Both the position numbers and the translations under genes were made by a program. A DNA stretch of 64,000 bases from Pseudomonadota bacterium (GTDB lineage: Bacteria > Pseudomonadota > Gammaproteobacteria > Acidiferrobacterales > Acidiferrobacteraceae). Positions 1 to 8,188 of this stretch are shown in pieces. The notes beneath the pieces are model-generated. The model saw only the letters and a program-made list of their open reading frames with translations, did no database searches and was not told the origin of the DNA. The stretch lies in NCBI GenBank assembly GCA_021841585.1, contig JAKBUS010000004.1, forward strand, positions 1-64,000. The letters are read 5' to 3'. Each line of letters opens with the position of its first letter. Within the stretch, counting starts at the first letter, position 1.

Positions 1-128
1 TGACCGGCCACACCGGGGGATCGGGGCCCGTTGATGGAGGCCGACATGAGCGGGGCTCGAGGACGCGGCCTGGCGCCGACCTGCACCCAAAACGCCCGCG
101 CGAGCGCGGCCACGCCACCCCGTGGTGC

Positions 129-160
129 AGGGCCTGCGCTCGCGCGCGAGCGCAGGCCCT
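129..160. repeat. perfect 32-bp palindrome in the permease leader
   Basis: The sequence agggcctgcgctcgcg is followed directly by its exact reverse complement, so an RNA hairpin or DNA cruciform could form. It lies about 110 bp before the permease start I prefer. There is no T-run after it, so it is not a classical intrinsic terminator. It could be an operator, an attenuator or an end-of-operon structure for the gene to the left. Confidence 0.8.
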
Positions 161-270
161 CTGGCGGCGCGTCATCGGCCGATCGCGCGCCTGGCGCGGA
201 TATTGCTTCGGTGCTTGGGGACTCGACCGCCAGGGACGGCGGCGGGTCCTCTTCCCCAAGGGACATGCCC

Positions 271-1569
271 ATGCCGGACTCACGCCACAGGGAACACACA
301 CAAGACGCGGTCTCGGGGCGCGAACGCCTGAGCGCCGGGCGCCTGGCGATCACCTGGATGGGCTTCCCCTTCATCCTCGCCATCACCATGACCGGGTCGG
401 TCCTGGTCTTGACCGCGGGCCTTCGCAATGCGGTGCTGGCCACCATCATAGGCAGTCTCGCCATGTTCGCCTATGTAGGGACGCTCGGTGAATGGGGATG
501 GCGTTTTGGCCAAAGCTTTGCGCAAATCGCGCAAGGCGTTTACGGAGCACGCGGCTATCGCATCATCTCGGGCCTCCTATCGACGCTGGTGCTCGGGTGG
601 TTTGCGATCAATACCGCGATGCCAGCCGAGATCCTGGCATCGGCCTACCACATCCCCTACCCGCTCACCGCCACGATCCTCGGGATCCTCTATGTGGCCA
701 TCACGGCCACTGGCATCGTCGGTTTGAGCCGCCTGTCGCTTTCGGCGGTACCGGTCTATGTCGCGCTTCTTTTGTATGCATTCCTGCGCCTCGATCCCCA
801 CGCCACGAGCGGCGCGCCGCCGGCATGGCCTGCCCCGATCATGGGCTTTTGGCCGGCCCTGTCGGCCGTGCTCGCGGCGTTCGCCGATTCAGGCACCCTG
901 GCGCCGGACTTCAACCGCTGGGCCAAGACCCGCGCCGCATCGTGGACGGCAAGCGCCTGCGGCTTTCCGCTAGGCTTTGGGCTGGCCATGGGTCTCGGCG
1001 AACTCTTTACCGAATCTCTGCGCGCCGCCCACACCCATTTCCTTCAACCCTTCCAGAACGGCAACCCAGTGGGTTATCTCCTCGCCTTCGGCGGCCTGCC
1101 CGCGGCGTTCGCGGTCGCCGTCGCCGTCCTCAATCAGGGATCGAATGCCACCCATTGCCTCTACAACAGCACCGTCGGGACGGCGAAGCTCATGGCCCTG
1201 CGCTATCGCGCCACCGTGCCATGGCTGGGTCTTTTGGGGGTAGTGATCGCCGCGAGCGGCGTGTGGAAATACCTGCTCGACTGGCTGCAGCTAATCGGCT
1301 TCGCGGTACCCCCGATTGGCGGGGCCCTGATCGCGCGCTACCGTGCCCTGCTCAAGCGCACAGGCGCCACCGAGGCCACGGACCTGAGCTCGCACGCGCC
1401 CTGGATTGGCACCGCCATCGGCTGGATGGCAGGCGGGGCCATCTTGCTTACACACACCCAAGCGGCGGCGCCGCTGGCCCTCGTCACCTTCGCGGCCGCC
1501 TTTCTCACAACCTCCCTACTGGATGCGCGCATCGCCAGCAATCGCGAGCCGCGGGCCGTGAAATCCTAG
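271..1569 (+). CDS. NCS1-family nucleobase/cation symporter (cytosine permease-like)
   Basis: A polytopic inner-membrane protein of about 432 residues, the usual length for nucleobase:cation symporter-1 proteins such as CodB. Hydrophobic segments fill most of the chain after a short polar N-terminus. The family signature around APDFNRWAKT matches the D-x-x-R-[FW] motif seen after transmembrane segment 6 or 7 in this family. The open frame extends back to 31, with an ATG at 46 behind GGAGG, but those 75 residues are low-complexity and cross the palindrome at 129-160. I prefer the ATG at 271 because AAGGGA sits 7 bases before it. Substrate is not provable from sequence; cytosine, another pyrimidine or a thiamine precursor are possible. 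No thiamine or pyrimidine genes adjoin it. Confidence 0.8.
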   Translation: MPDSRHREHTQDAVSGRERLSAGRLAITWMGFPFILAITMTGSVLVLTAGLRNAVLATIIGSLAMFAYVGTLGEWGWRFGQSFAQIAQGVYGARGYRIISGLLSTLVLGWFAINTAMPAEILASAYHIPYPLTATILGILYVAITATGIVGLSRLSLSAVPVYVALLLYAFLRLDPHATSGAPPAWPAPIMGFWPALSAVLAAFADSGTLAPDFNRWAKTRAASWTASACGFPLGFGLAMGLGELFTESLRAAHTHFLQPFQNGNPVGYLLAFGGLPAAFAVAVAVLNQGSNATHCLYNSTVGTAKLMALRYRATVPWLGLLGVVIAASGVWKYLLDWLQLIGFAVPPIGGALIARYRALLKRTGATEATDLSSHAPWIGTAIGWMAGGAILLTHTQAAAPLALVTFAAAFLTTSLLDARIASNREPRAVKS

Positions 1570-2095
1570 GAAATGGTGGGGAAGGCCCCTCTCCGGGGGT
1601 CCGCGCCCCATGCGCCCTTGCATCGCCACAGCCCCACCCCGGGGTGCGCCGGGACCGTTGCCGACGCCATCGGTCGCGCCACAAGCGAGGCCTCCGGTAT
1701 CGGCCCGCCGAGGCCCATCGGATGGTTTTGCGCGCCCGGCGACACGCGGGGGTAGCCTTTGGCTGCGCGCAAACGGCGATCACAGGCCATAAGCCCCGCA
1801 ACGGTGCACACGGCATCAAGCGGGTAAGCCGCTCGCCCAATCGCCGACACGGACGGACGGGGCGCGCGTGGCGGGCGGGAGCCCATGGCACAGGCCTGAA
1901 AGCCCCACGCATCGGTGTCGCAGGTCACGACGAGACAGGGGCCGCCCGCGAAAAGCGTCTTTCCCTCAAGCCCCGCAAGCAGGTGGCACGAAGTAGGCTC
2001 ATAAGTGGCGTCTCAAGCGGCACGCCAAGACCAGTGGGCGAGGCACGGGCCCGCACCATGACGAATGCGAGGACGAACACAACGATGATTGCTCA
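1570..2095. other. gap with no recognisable gene
   Basis: About 530 bp between the permease and the decayed GAF/EAL gene. The open frames here, including the 597-codon frame 492..2285, are high-GC shadows with no domain-like content. I see no tRNA, T-run terminator or riboswitch consensus. Confidence 0.5.
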
Positions 2096-3072
2096 ATGCG
2101 GGGGCCGGCACGCCGCGCGCGGCTGGCGCGGGGAAAGCCGGCAAGGCGGGCCGATGGATGGGGAATGGTCGCTGATCGAAATGATGGCGGACCCATCGAC
2201 ACAGAATTCCTCCATCGCCTGGTGCGCAAGCTCGATATCGGCCGGTTCTTTCATATCGCCGCCGATGGACTGGCCACCGACCTAGGCGCCGACGGCGCGG
2301 CAGTCATCGTATGCGAGGCGCCCGAGCGCCTGCGTTACCGCTTCTTTCATGGCTTACCGGCGCGATACCAATCGTCTGATCTTTTATTATCAACCGATAG
2401 GCGAGATCATATCCGCCGAGGGCCCGCTTTGCTGGCGCCATCCGGTTCATGGGCTTTTATCGCCGCCGCCGTTCATGGGGGTTTTGAAGCACGCCTATAA
2501 CAGTCTAAAGCTCGACGCCTGAGTGATCAGCGAGGCCCTCGCGGCACTAGCGCGCTGGCAGGGCTGGGGGGTCTTCAAGACACTGCGCATCAACCTGTCG
2601 ACCTCGTCGAACGAGAATCACCGCTTTTGCGAGACCCTGCGGCGTACGCTCGCGGCCTCCTCGGCGACCATAGATCCCCGCTACCTCGGGGTCGAACTCG
2701 TCAAATGGAACACTATCCAGGACATCGAGGCGGCGCGCGCTCATCATGGACTGCCGGGCCCCGGGCATAACCGTGACCCTAGACGACTTCGGGACCGGCC
2801 AGGCGTCGCCCCAGCACCTCCGATCACCGCCCATCGACAGCATCGAGATCGACCGAAGCTTCTTATCCGAACTGGCGCGCGAGCCCGCCGACCGGATTCT
2901 GGTACAGAGCATGATCAGCGCCGCCCAGGCCTTCGGCATCGAGGCGCTGGCCGAGGGCATCGAGACCGAGGAACAGAACCGGCTTTTGATCACCATGGGC
3001 TGCGTGTATAGGCAGGAGTACCTGTTTGCGCCGCCCCTGCCGGAGGAGGCGTTGTGGAACCCTATCCTCTGA
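2096..3072 (+). pseudogene. decayed GAF/EAL-type cyclic-di-GMP phosphodiesterase
   Basis: Three frames each carry a piece of one protein. The first (2096..2500) has a GAF-like stretch. The second contains an EAL-domain middle with KTLRINLSTS, matching the usual LRxxxNLS motif; it is broken by TGA at 2520, where the family normally has tryptophan in a W-V-L/I motif. The third, starting near 2746, carries TLDDFGTG, IEIDRSFL, EALAEGIETEEQ and the closing QEYLFA, the conserved C-terminal half of EAL domains. The switch between the last two frames lies around 2735-2750. The EAL motif itself and the early substrate-binding residues are not recognisable. An intact enzyme would hydrolyse c-di-GMP to pGpG; this copy should not make a working protein. 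Confidence 0.75.
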
Positions 3073-3237
3073 GACGCCAGGCGGCGTGCCCACCAGTAAG
3101 CCCATCCCACCCCCTCCCATTTCCCGCCATTGAATCCCGGCCCTCGTTTTCCAGGATCGCCGAGGCCCGCGCCACGCCCCATACTGGCGGCTGACCAGAC
3201 GAGCGCCTAAGCTAGAGGCGGAATCTCGGGGGATACC

Positions 3238-3903
3238 GTGGGGACGGGTGTCTTATTGGCAATCTTGGCGGCGGTGGCTTTGGCCATCGAGCTGTCGTCC
3301 ATGACCTTTTACCTGCTCGCCGTGGCCGCGGCGCTGGCCGCCGGAAGCGTGGTCGCGTGGGCCGGAGGACCGGCGGACTGGGCGTGGGCGAGCGTGGCCC
3401 TGGGGGCCATGGCCGGGCTACCCGTGGCCCACAGGATCCGCGCGCGACTGTCGCGCGCGACGCCGGAATCGGCGCGGCTGGCCGATCCCGACGCGGGGCA
3501 CGTCGTGCGCGTGGAGTCGGTGGCGCCCGAGGGGCTGCGCGTCGCCTACCGCGATACCTCGTGGGCCGGACGCTTGGCCGACGAATACCGGGCTACCGCG
3601 GTGTCGTCGGGCGATCTCTTGACCATCGTCGCGCGCGAGGGTAATGACCTGCTGCTCGCGCCGGCCGGGGCCGGGATCGCGGCGCGCGCCGCCGATCCGG
3701 ACTTAGGCCATTTCGTGCGCGTGGAGTCGGTGGCGCCCGAGGGGCTGCGCGTCACCTACCGGGACCGTTCGTGGCCGGGGCGGCTTGCCGACGAATACCA
3801 GGCTATCGCGGTGTCGTCGGGCGATCTGCTGACCATAGTCGGCCGCGAGGGCCACGATCTGCTGCTTGCGCCGGTCCCGGCACGTAGCACCGCACAACCA
3901 TAA
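3238..3903 (+). CDS. NfeD-like membrane protein with two C-terminal OB-type domains
   Basis: A 221-residue protein starting at GTG behind GGGGGA. The N-terminal 60 residues form two hydrophobic helices, followed by a soluble part built of two near-identical 70-residue units (about residues 82-146 and 152-216), each with RVESVAPEGLRV and a GDLLTIV core typical of the NfeD C-terminal beta-barrel. Short NfeD proteins usually have one such domain and about 150 residues, so this one carries an internal duplication. It lies 41 bp upstream of the SPFH gene; NfeD and stomatin-like proteins are commonly encoded together and are thought to act in membrane microdomain or quality-control complexes. That pairing supports the call. 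The role of the extra domain is unknown. Confidence 0.75.
   Translation: MGTGVLLAILAAVALAIELSSMTFYLLAVAAALAAGSVVAWAGGPADWAWASVALGAMAGLPVAHRIRARLSRATPESARLADPDAGHVVRVESVAPEGLRVAYRDTSWAGRLADEYRATAVSSGDLLTIVAREGNDLLLAPAGAGIAARAADPDLGHFVRVESVAPEGLRVTYRDRSWPGRLADEYQAIAVSSGDLLTIVGREGHDLLLAPVPARSTAQP
3481..3882 (+). repeat. in-frame tandem duplication inside the NfeD-like gene
   Basis: Two units of about 192 bp, offset by 210 bp (70 codons), one at 3481-3672 and the other at 3691-3882. An exact 41-bp match occurs at 3503-3543 and 3713-3753. Elsewhere the units differ mostly by scattered substitutions, so the duplication looks recent but not brand new. Confidence 0.85.
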
Positions 3904-3944
3904 GCAAGGGCATAATTCACAATTAAAGGGAACGAGGAGGCGAC

Positions 3945-4889
3945 ATGGGGGCAGGGATCGTCATTGTAATCATTCTGGCGTTCGTTGCGCTATTCGTGGT
4001 GGTCAAGGGTATACGGGTCGTCCCGCAACAGCATGCCTTCGTACTCGAGCGGCTCGGGCGCTTTCACGGTGTACTGGGTCCGGGACTCAACATTATCTTC
4101 CCGCTGATCGACCGCGTCGCCTACCGCTTCGATCTGCGCGAGACTCCGATCGATGTCCAAAAGCAGGTGTGCATCACCAAGGACAATACGCAGATCGCCA
4201 TCGACGGGGTCTTGTACCTGCAGATCACAGACCCCAAGGCCGCCGCCTACGGCACCACCAATCCGACCATGTCGATGATCCAGTTGGCCCAGACCATCCT
4301 GCGCGCCGATGTCGGCAAGCGCGCGCTAGACGAGGTGCTGTCGCAACGCGCCGAACTGAATGCGACCGTCGTGCAGGAGCTCGATCGCGCGGCCGTCACA
4401 TGGGGGCTTAAGGTCCTACGTTACGAGATCCGCGACATCACCCCGCCCGCCGACGTGATACGCGCCATGGAGCTCCAGATCACCGCCGAACGTGAGAAAC
4501 GCGCCACCATCGCCACTTCCGAGGGCGCCAAGCAACAGGCCATCAACATCTCGGAGGGCGAACGCCAACAGGCGATCAATCGCGCCGATGGTGCGCAGCA
4601 GGCCCAGGTATTGCGCGCCCAGGGCGAGGCTCAGGCAATCCTGCTGGTCGCCAAGGCCACCGCCGAGTCCCTGAAGGTGGTCGGCGACAGTCTGAAAGAC
4701 GACAGCGCGCGCCAGGCAATGGCGATGCGCGTCGCGGAATCGTTCATTGCCCAATGGGGCGCCATCGCCAAGGAATCGAACGTCATGATCGTGCCCGCCG
4801 ACATGGGCGATCTGTCACGCATGGTGGGTACCGCGTTCCGCATGGCGGAGGGCATCAAGGCCAGCGCCGACACCCGCGCCAGCGGCTGA
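3945..4889 (+). CDS. SPFH/band 7 (stomatin-like, QmcA-type) membrane protein
   Basis: A 314-residue protein with GAGGAGG placed 5 bases before the ATG. One N-terminal transmembrane helix (residues 2-22) anchors a band 7 domain: RVVPQQHAFVLERLGRF, FDLRETPIDVQKQ and LYLQITDPKAAAYG are typical of the stomatin/QmcA group. It is followed by a long charged region rich in E, Q, A and R (about residues 180-250, with EGAKQQAI and EGERQQAI repeats) that should form a coiled coil for oligomerisation. Family members assemble ring-like scaffolds at the inner membrane and partner NfeD proteins, as the upstream gene suggests. A specific substrate or protease partner is not evident. Confidence 0.88.
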   Translation: MGAGIVIVIILAFVALFVVVKGIRVVPQQHAFVLERLGRFHGVLGPGLNIIFPLIDRVAYRFDLRETPIDVQKQVCITKDNTQIAIDGVLYLQITDPKAAAYGTTNPTMSMIQLAQTILRADVGKRALDEVLSQRAELNATVVQELDRAAVTWGLKVLRYEIRDITPPADVIRAMELQITAEREKRATIATSEGAKQQAINISEGERQQAINRADGAQQAQVLRAQGEAQAILLVAKATAESLKVVGDSLKDDSARQAMAMRVAESFIAQWGAIAKESNVMIVPADMGDLSRMVGTAFRMAEGIKASADTRASG

Positions 4890-5407
4890 CGTTGCGGGCG
4901 TGCCTCGTGACGTCGGTACGCCCACCGCCACCACGCCTTTTGCCCCCTGGGGACGCGCAGGCATTTACCAATGGCCACAAGCGCGCCGCTCGGTCGCCGG
5001 CTCGTGCCCTGCCCGGATTCGAGCGGCGGCAAGCCCGCACTCTTAAACCCAACATCGCGGCCACATCCATCCGCCGACACGCCTCATCCATGGAGCGCAT
5101 GCCATTGTGCCGCGAGCGAAGCGACACACCGCCACCAAGACGCCCTCGAGGCATCTCAGATCGAATCCCCATTTCCACACATGCCCGACTCAGCAACGAG
5201 ATTTGGCCCGCGCGGACACGCGACGCGCACCGCTTCGCGGCCCGCTGGAAATTCGTCGCGTCGCTCGAAAAACTTGTCGCGACCTACAACCCGCGTTCTG
5301 GACGAGCACCGCCCGCGAGAACTGCGAAGGCCGCCAACGCACGAAATTGATGCCTTACCCGTCTCAATCTGTCTCATCATAACATGACGACTTATGTCTC
5401 GGACACC

Positions 5408-5448
5408 CGCCCAATTTCGCTTTAAGCGGACTTGGGCGTTTCATATTT
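5408..5448 (+). terminator. hairpin with T-rich tail, possible intrinsic terminator
   Basis: CGCCCAA at 5408-5414 pairs with TTGGGCG at 5432-5438, with an inner CGCT/AGCG stem, and TTTCATATTTT follows. This resembles a rho-independent terminator reading rightwards. The nearest annotated upstream gene ends about 520 bp earlier, so it may end a long 3' UTR or an unannotated small RNA. Confidence 0.5.
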
Positions 5449-5616
5449 TCAGTGTTTTGTCTTTTCATGCGCGATTCTATCTCAAGAACCCGTCACGCAC
5501 AGGCTTGCGTCATTAACGCTCCTTGGTTCAAGGCTATTTGCCGACTATTAGGATCGCCTTATTATAAATAAATGATCATGTATCCGACGCTATCACAAAC
5601 ATAATCCGGTTTCCGC

Positions 5617-5644
5617 TTGTCTAACGACGATCAACGTTAGACAA
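5617..5644. repeat. 10-bp inverted repeat
   Basis: TTGTCTAACG and its exact reverse complement CGTTAGACAA are separated by 8 bases. No T-run follows. It could be a regulator binding site or a structured RNA element; nothing in the sequence decides between them. Confidence 0.6.
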
Positions 5645-6010
5645 TGAATGGCATAAACGCTATAGTAACTGACACCCTCTGCACGCTACGAAGAACACCA
5701 CGCTGACACGTCTTTGTTTGTGGGAATAGGCTAACAGCAAGAACGACGGTCATAGGTCATACGGCTGGCAACGTGATCCGGGTCCAGACTGGCCCCGAAA
5801 GCGGCAATGTCCGCGGCGCAATAACAACGGCATGCTCATTGTGCATGGCGAATTCCGGCCCGCTTATGTATACGAATAACCTCTGTTGCATAGATTGTTC
5901 ATTGGAAATGATAGTTATAGCGCTGCAAGATTTTCTCTGAAATTTCATTAATCGCGTTAATATATGTATATATGTGTCGCTTTTTTTATTATTAACACGA
6001 GGAGAGCACT

Positions 6011-6382
6011 ATGAACCACCAAATCCGTTTAAACCGTACATTATTAGCATGGACAGCCTCTCTTGCGGCAGTGACTTTGGGTGGTTGCGCCCATATAGGA
6101 AAAAAGCCAACCAATATTCTCACTCAGGCAAGGGTGGTAGTGGCTCAGGCAGACAGAGATGGGACCAGGGCCTACGCTGCTTACGACCTCAATAAGGCAC
6201 ACTTGCATCTGAAGAAGGCCACAGAGGAGATGAACAATGGCCATTATAGAAAGGCGCGCTATTTAGCAGCAGAAGCCAAAGTGGAGGCGGAACTCGCTAT
6301 AGCCAAGACGCAGACTCAAAAAACGAAGGCCGCGGAAAAGCAAATAAAGAAGAGCCTTAACACTCCTGCTATTCATAATTGA
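6011..6382 (+). CDS. DUF4398-type small lipoprotein
   Basis: A 123-residue protein with GAGGAGAG just before the ATG. The N-terminus has a basic stretch, a hydrophobic core and the lipobox LGGC, so the mature protein starts at about Cys26 and should be lipidated by Lgt and cut by LspA. The rest is alpha-helical with alternating alanine and charged residues; DLNKAHLHLKKATEEMNNGHYRKARYLAAEAKVEAELA matches the DUF4398 pattern in spirit. The OmpA-type lipoprotein 81 bp downstream has the same kind of helical region, so the two are probably co-transcribed. Base composition is AT-richer than in most of the window. Function is unknown; a cell-envelope role is the likely guess. Confidence 0.72.
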   Translation: MNHQIRLNRTLLAWTASLAAVTLGGCAHIGKKPTNILTQARVVVAQADRDGTRAYAAYDLNKAHLHLKKATEEMNNGHYRKARYLAAEAKVEAELAIAKTQTQKTKAAEKQIKKSLNTPAIHN

Positions 6383-6463
6383 TGATGCAAAAAATATTTC
6401 AGTATGGTGTTAACGCGCTTTTTTGCCCTAATAGAATTTCTATTTCAAATGTGAGGCTTATAC

Positions 6464-7261
6464 ATGAGAATGAAAATCCCATCGAAGAGTCTTACCGCAT
6501 CCGTCCTTGCGTGCTCATTATTAGCCGGGTGCGCTAGCGTACCTCCAAGAAATCCAGAGCTGGCTCGAGCCCGCTCCGACTATAATGCTGCGCATGCTAA
6601 TAGCGCTGTGCGACAAGCCGCGCCTGCACAGCTTCAAAAGGCGTCTTCTGATCTTTCTCGAGCAGAACAGCTTTTAAAGAACGGGGCTCCAACATTTAAG
6701 GTGGATCATTATGCCTATCTGGCAAGGCAGCGAGTGGCTATTGCCCGTGAAGAGGCTGCAAATGACGCAGCGGAGAAGAAGATAAGCGAGGCTGGTCGCC
6801 GCCGCGCCAAAATGCTTCTTGAGGAAAAGAATGGAAGGATCGCGAAGCTCAACGCAGAACTTTCCAAGCTCAAAGCCAAGAAAACAAGTCGAGGGCTTGT
6901 GCTTACCTTGGGTAACGTGCTCTTTGCTCTTAATAAGGCCACGTTAAAACCCGGAGACATGAAAAGCGTAGATAATCTTGCGATGTTCATGAGGTCCTAT
7001 CCTAAGCGCAATGTCATGATCGAGGGTTATACGGACAGTACGGGACCGGCTCAGTTTAACAAAAAGCTTTCGCGGGAAAGGGCCGAAGCTGTCCGAAACG
7101 CGTTGGTTAAAGATGGAATTAGCCCGGAACGCATCACGATCAAGGGATACGGCGCCGAGTATCCTGTGGCCTCGAACAAAACTGCGGCTGGTCGGCAGCA
7201 AAATCGTCGAGTCGAGGTTGTCATTTCTGGTCCCAACGGGAATTTTCTAAAGAGTCGATAG
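6464..7261 (+). CDS. OmpA-family lipoprotein with N-terminal DUF4398 region
   Basis: A 265-residue protein with signal peptide and lipobox LLAGC (Cys at about 23). Residues 30-145 are an alanine- and charge-rich helical region like DUF4398. Residues 150-260 form an OmpA C-terminal peptidoglycan-binding domain: FALNKATLKPGDMKSVDNLA, EGYTDSTG, LSRERAEAVRNALV, GYGAEYPVASN and NRRVEVVI are all in order. The protein should sit in the outer membrane by its lipid anchor and bind peptidoglycan through the OmpA domain. It follows the shorter DUF4398 lipoprotein and is followed by an intrinsic terminator, so the pair looks like a two-gene operon. Confidence 0.85.
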   Translation: MRMKIPSKSLTASVLACSLLAGCASVPPRNPELARARSDYNAAHANSAVRQAAPAQLQKASSDLSRAEQLLKNGAPTFKVDHYAYLARQRVAIAREEAANDAAEKKISEAGRRRAKMLLEEKNGRIAKLNAELSKLKAKKTSRGLVLTLGNVLFALNKATLKPGDMKSVDNLAMFMRSYPKRNVMIEGYTDSTGPAQFNKKLSRERAEAVRNALVKDGISPERITIKGYGAEYPVASNKTAAGRQQNRRVEVVISGPNGNFLKSR

Positions 7262-7313
7262 CATATTTCGGAATCGTGTATAGGACGATAGACACAAACG
7301 TCCCTCTAGACGG

Positions 7314-7336
7314 CGGGGCCCTCGGGCCCCGTTTTT
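7314..7336 (+). terminator. rho-independent terminator after the OmpA-type gene
   Basis: CGGGGCC (7314-7320) pairs with GGCCCCG (7325-7331) around a CTCG tetraloop, followed directly by TTTTT. It lies 52 bp after the stop codon. Confidence 0.88.
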
Positions 7337-8188
7337 AATGGATTCTGGGCGTGGGTGGAAGGTCCCGTAGAGCAGGCAGAACCGACGGTAGCCGTGAGCC
7401 TACCCAAAATGGGCGTGGGCGTATACGACGGCTCAGGGTCACTTCAGGGCGCTTCATTTCTAATGGACATCGCCGCAATCGAAGGGCGCGTGGGCGGCCA
7501 CGAGCACCGGTGCGCGCGGCAAGAGCCGGGTCAGCTAAAGCGGCGTCGTTTTCATCGGGGGCAAGCGGCGAGGTAAGCCCCTGATCGCGGGCAGCCGCCG
7601 GGTATTCGCCGACCACCCCTGGGATGGCTGCAAGGCCCAGGCAATCTGACACTGACTCAAGCGCGGCCCATGAGAGGCGCAACATGTCACGGACGAAACG
7701 CATGGGTAGACCCCCCTGTCGGCATGTTTGCTCCGGACAAACACCAGGAGATCAGTCCATTAGAAGGGAAAATCCAGCGCTTTACGCCGTCGTTCCGGTG
7801 TCGTGATCACCGATTTCGGCGCGTGGCCGCAAAGTGATCACGGCCGGCCAGAATGGGTGATCACGAGAGGCCAGAAAACGCACTGGCGATCCGGGGCGTA
7901 CCGCATCAACTTTTTCATCGCCCCGCCATGCCTTCCAGACTCAAGGCTTGCCCCAAAGCCGGATCGGACATGCCGCACCTACTTGCAATAGCGAGCCCTG
8001 TTACGCCATGAGCCACACCTTGTGCCCTGCCCTGATTGTTTGCCTGCCTTGTGAATCGCTGGATGGCCTTCCTCACATTTAAGGACCCGGGGAGATGAAT
8101 GGCGCGGTCTCCGGCTGAAAGAAGCGCGTCCAGACCTTGACACTCGCGACGGTATTCGCCATTCTCGGGCGATTCTGAACGGACACGC
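7337..8188. other. gene-free region upstream of lgt
   Basis: About 850 bp without a credible protein gene. It includes the IS-end-like relic at 7747-7883. The remainder contains only short high-GC open frames that look like shadows. The promoter of lgt should lie in the last 100-200 bp, but I see no clear consensus. Confidence 0.5.
7747..7883. repeat. IS21-type end relic, copy A
   Basis: This stretch resembles the one at 20205-20365. Shared blocks are aaaatccagcgctt, cgtgatcaccgatt and cacgagaggccagaaaacgc, in the same order and orientation. Several GTGATCAC-like words in tandem are a feature I associate with the multi-repeat ends of IS21-family elements. No transposase gene is present, so this would be a decayed or solo end. 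The family assignment comes from memory of such ends and is not proven. Confidence 0.55.

Larger units (their letters stand above)
4890..6010. other. long intergenic region, AT-rich in its second half
   Basis: More than 1.1 kb without a convincing protein gene. The first 500 bp have normal GC. From about 5390 the sequence becomes clearly AT-richer and contains a hairpin followed by a T-rich tail (5408-5448) and a 10-bp inverted repeat (5617-5644). The small ORF 5757..5948 on the minus strand has no recognisable content. The stretch just before 6011 is AT-rich and probably holds the promoter of the lipoprotein pair. Confidence 0.6.

Noticed and set aside
1590-2000. Possible riboswitch (cobalamin or TPP) in the gap after the permease
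   Set aside because: I looked for the conserved boxes and did not find a convincing match.
492-2285. 597-codon open frame on the plus strand
   Set aside because: It overlaps the permease in another frame, is rich in arginine, glycine and histidine, and shows no domain. High GC makes long stop-free shadows common here.
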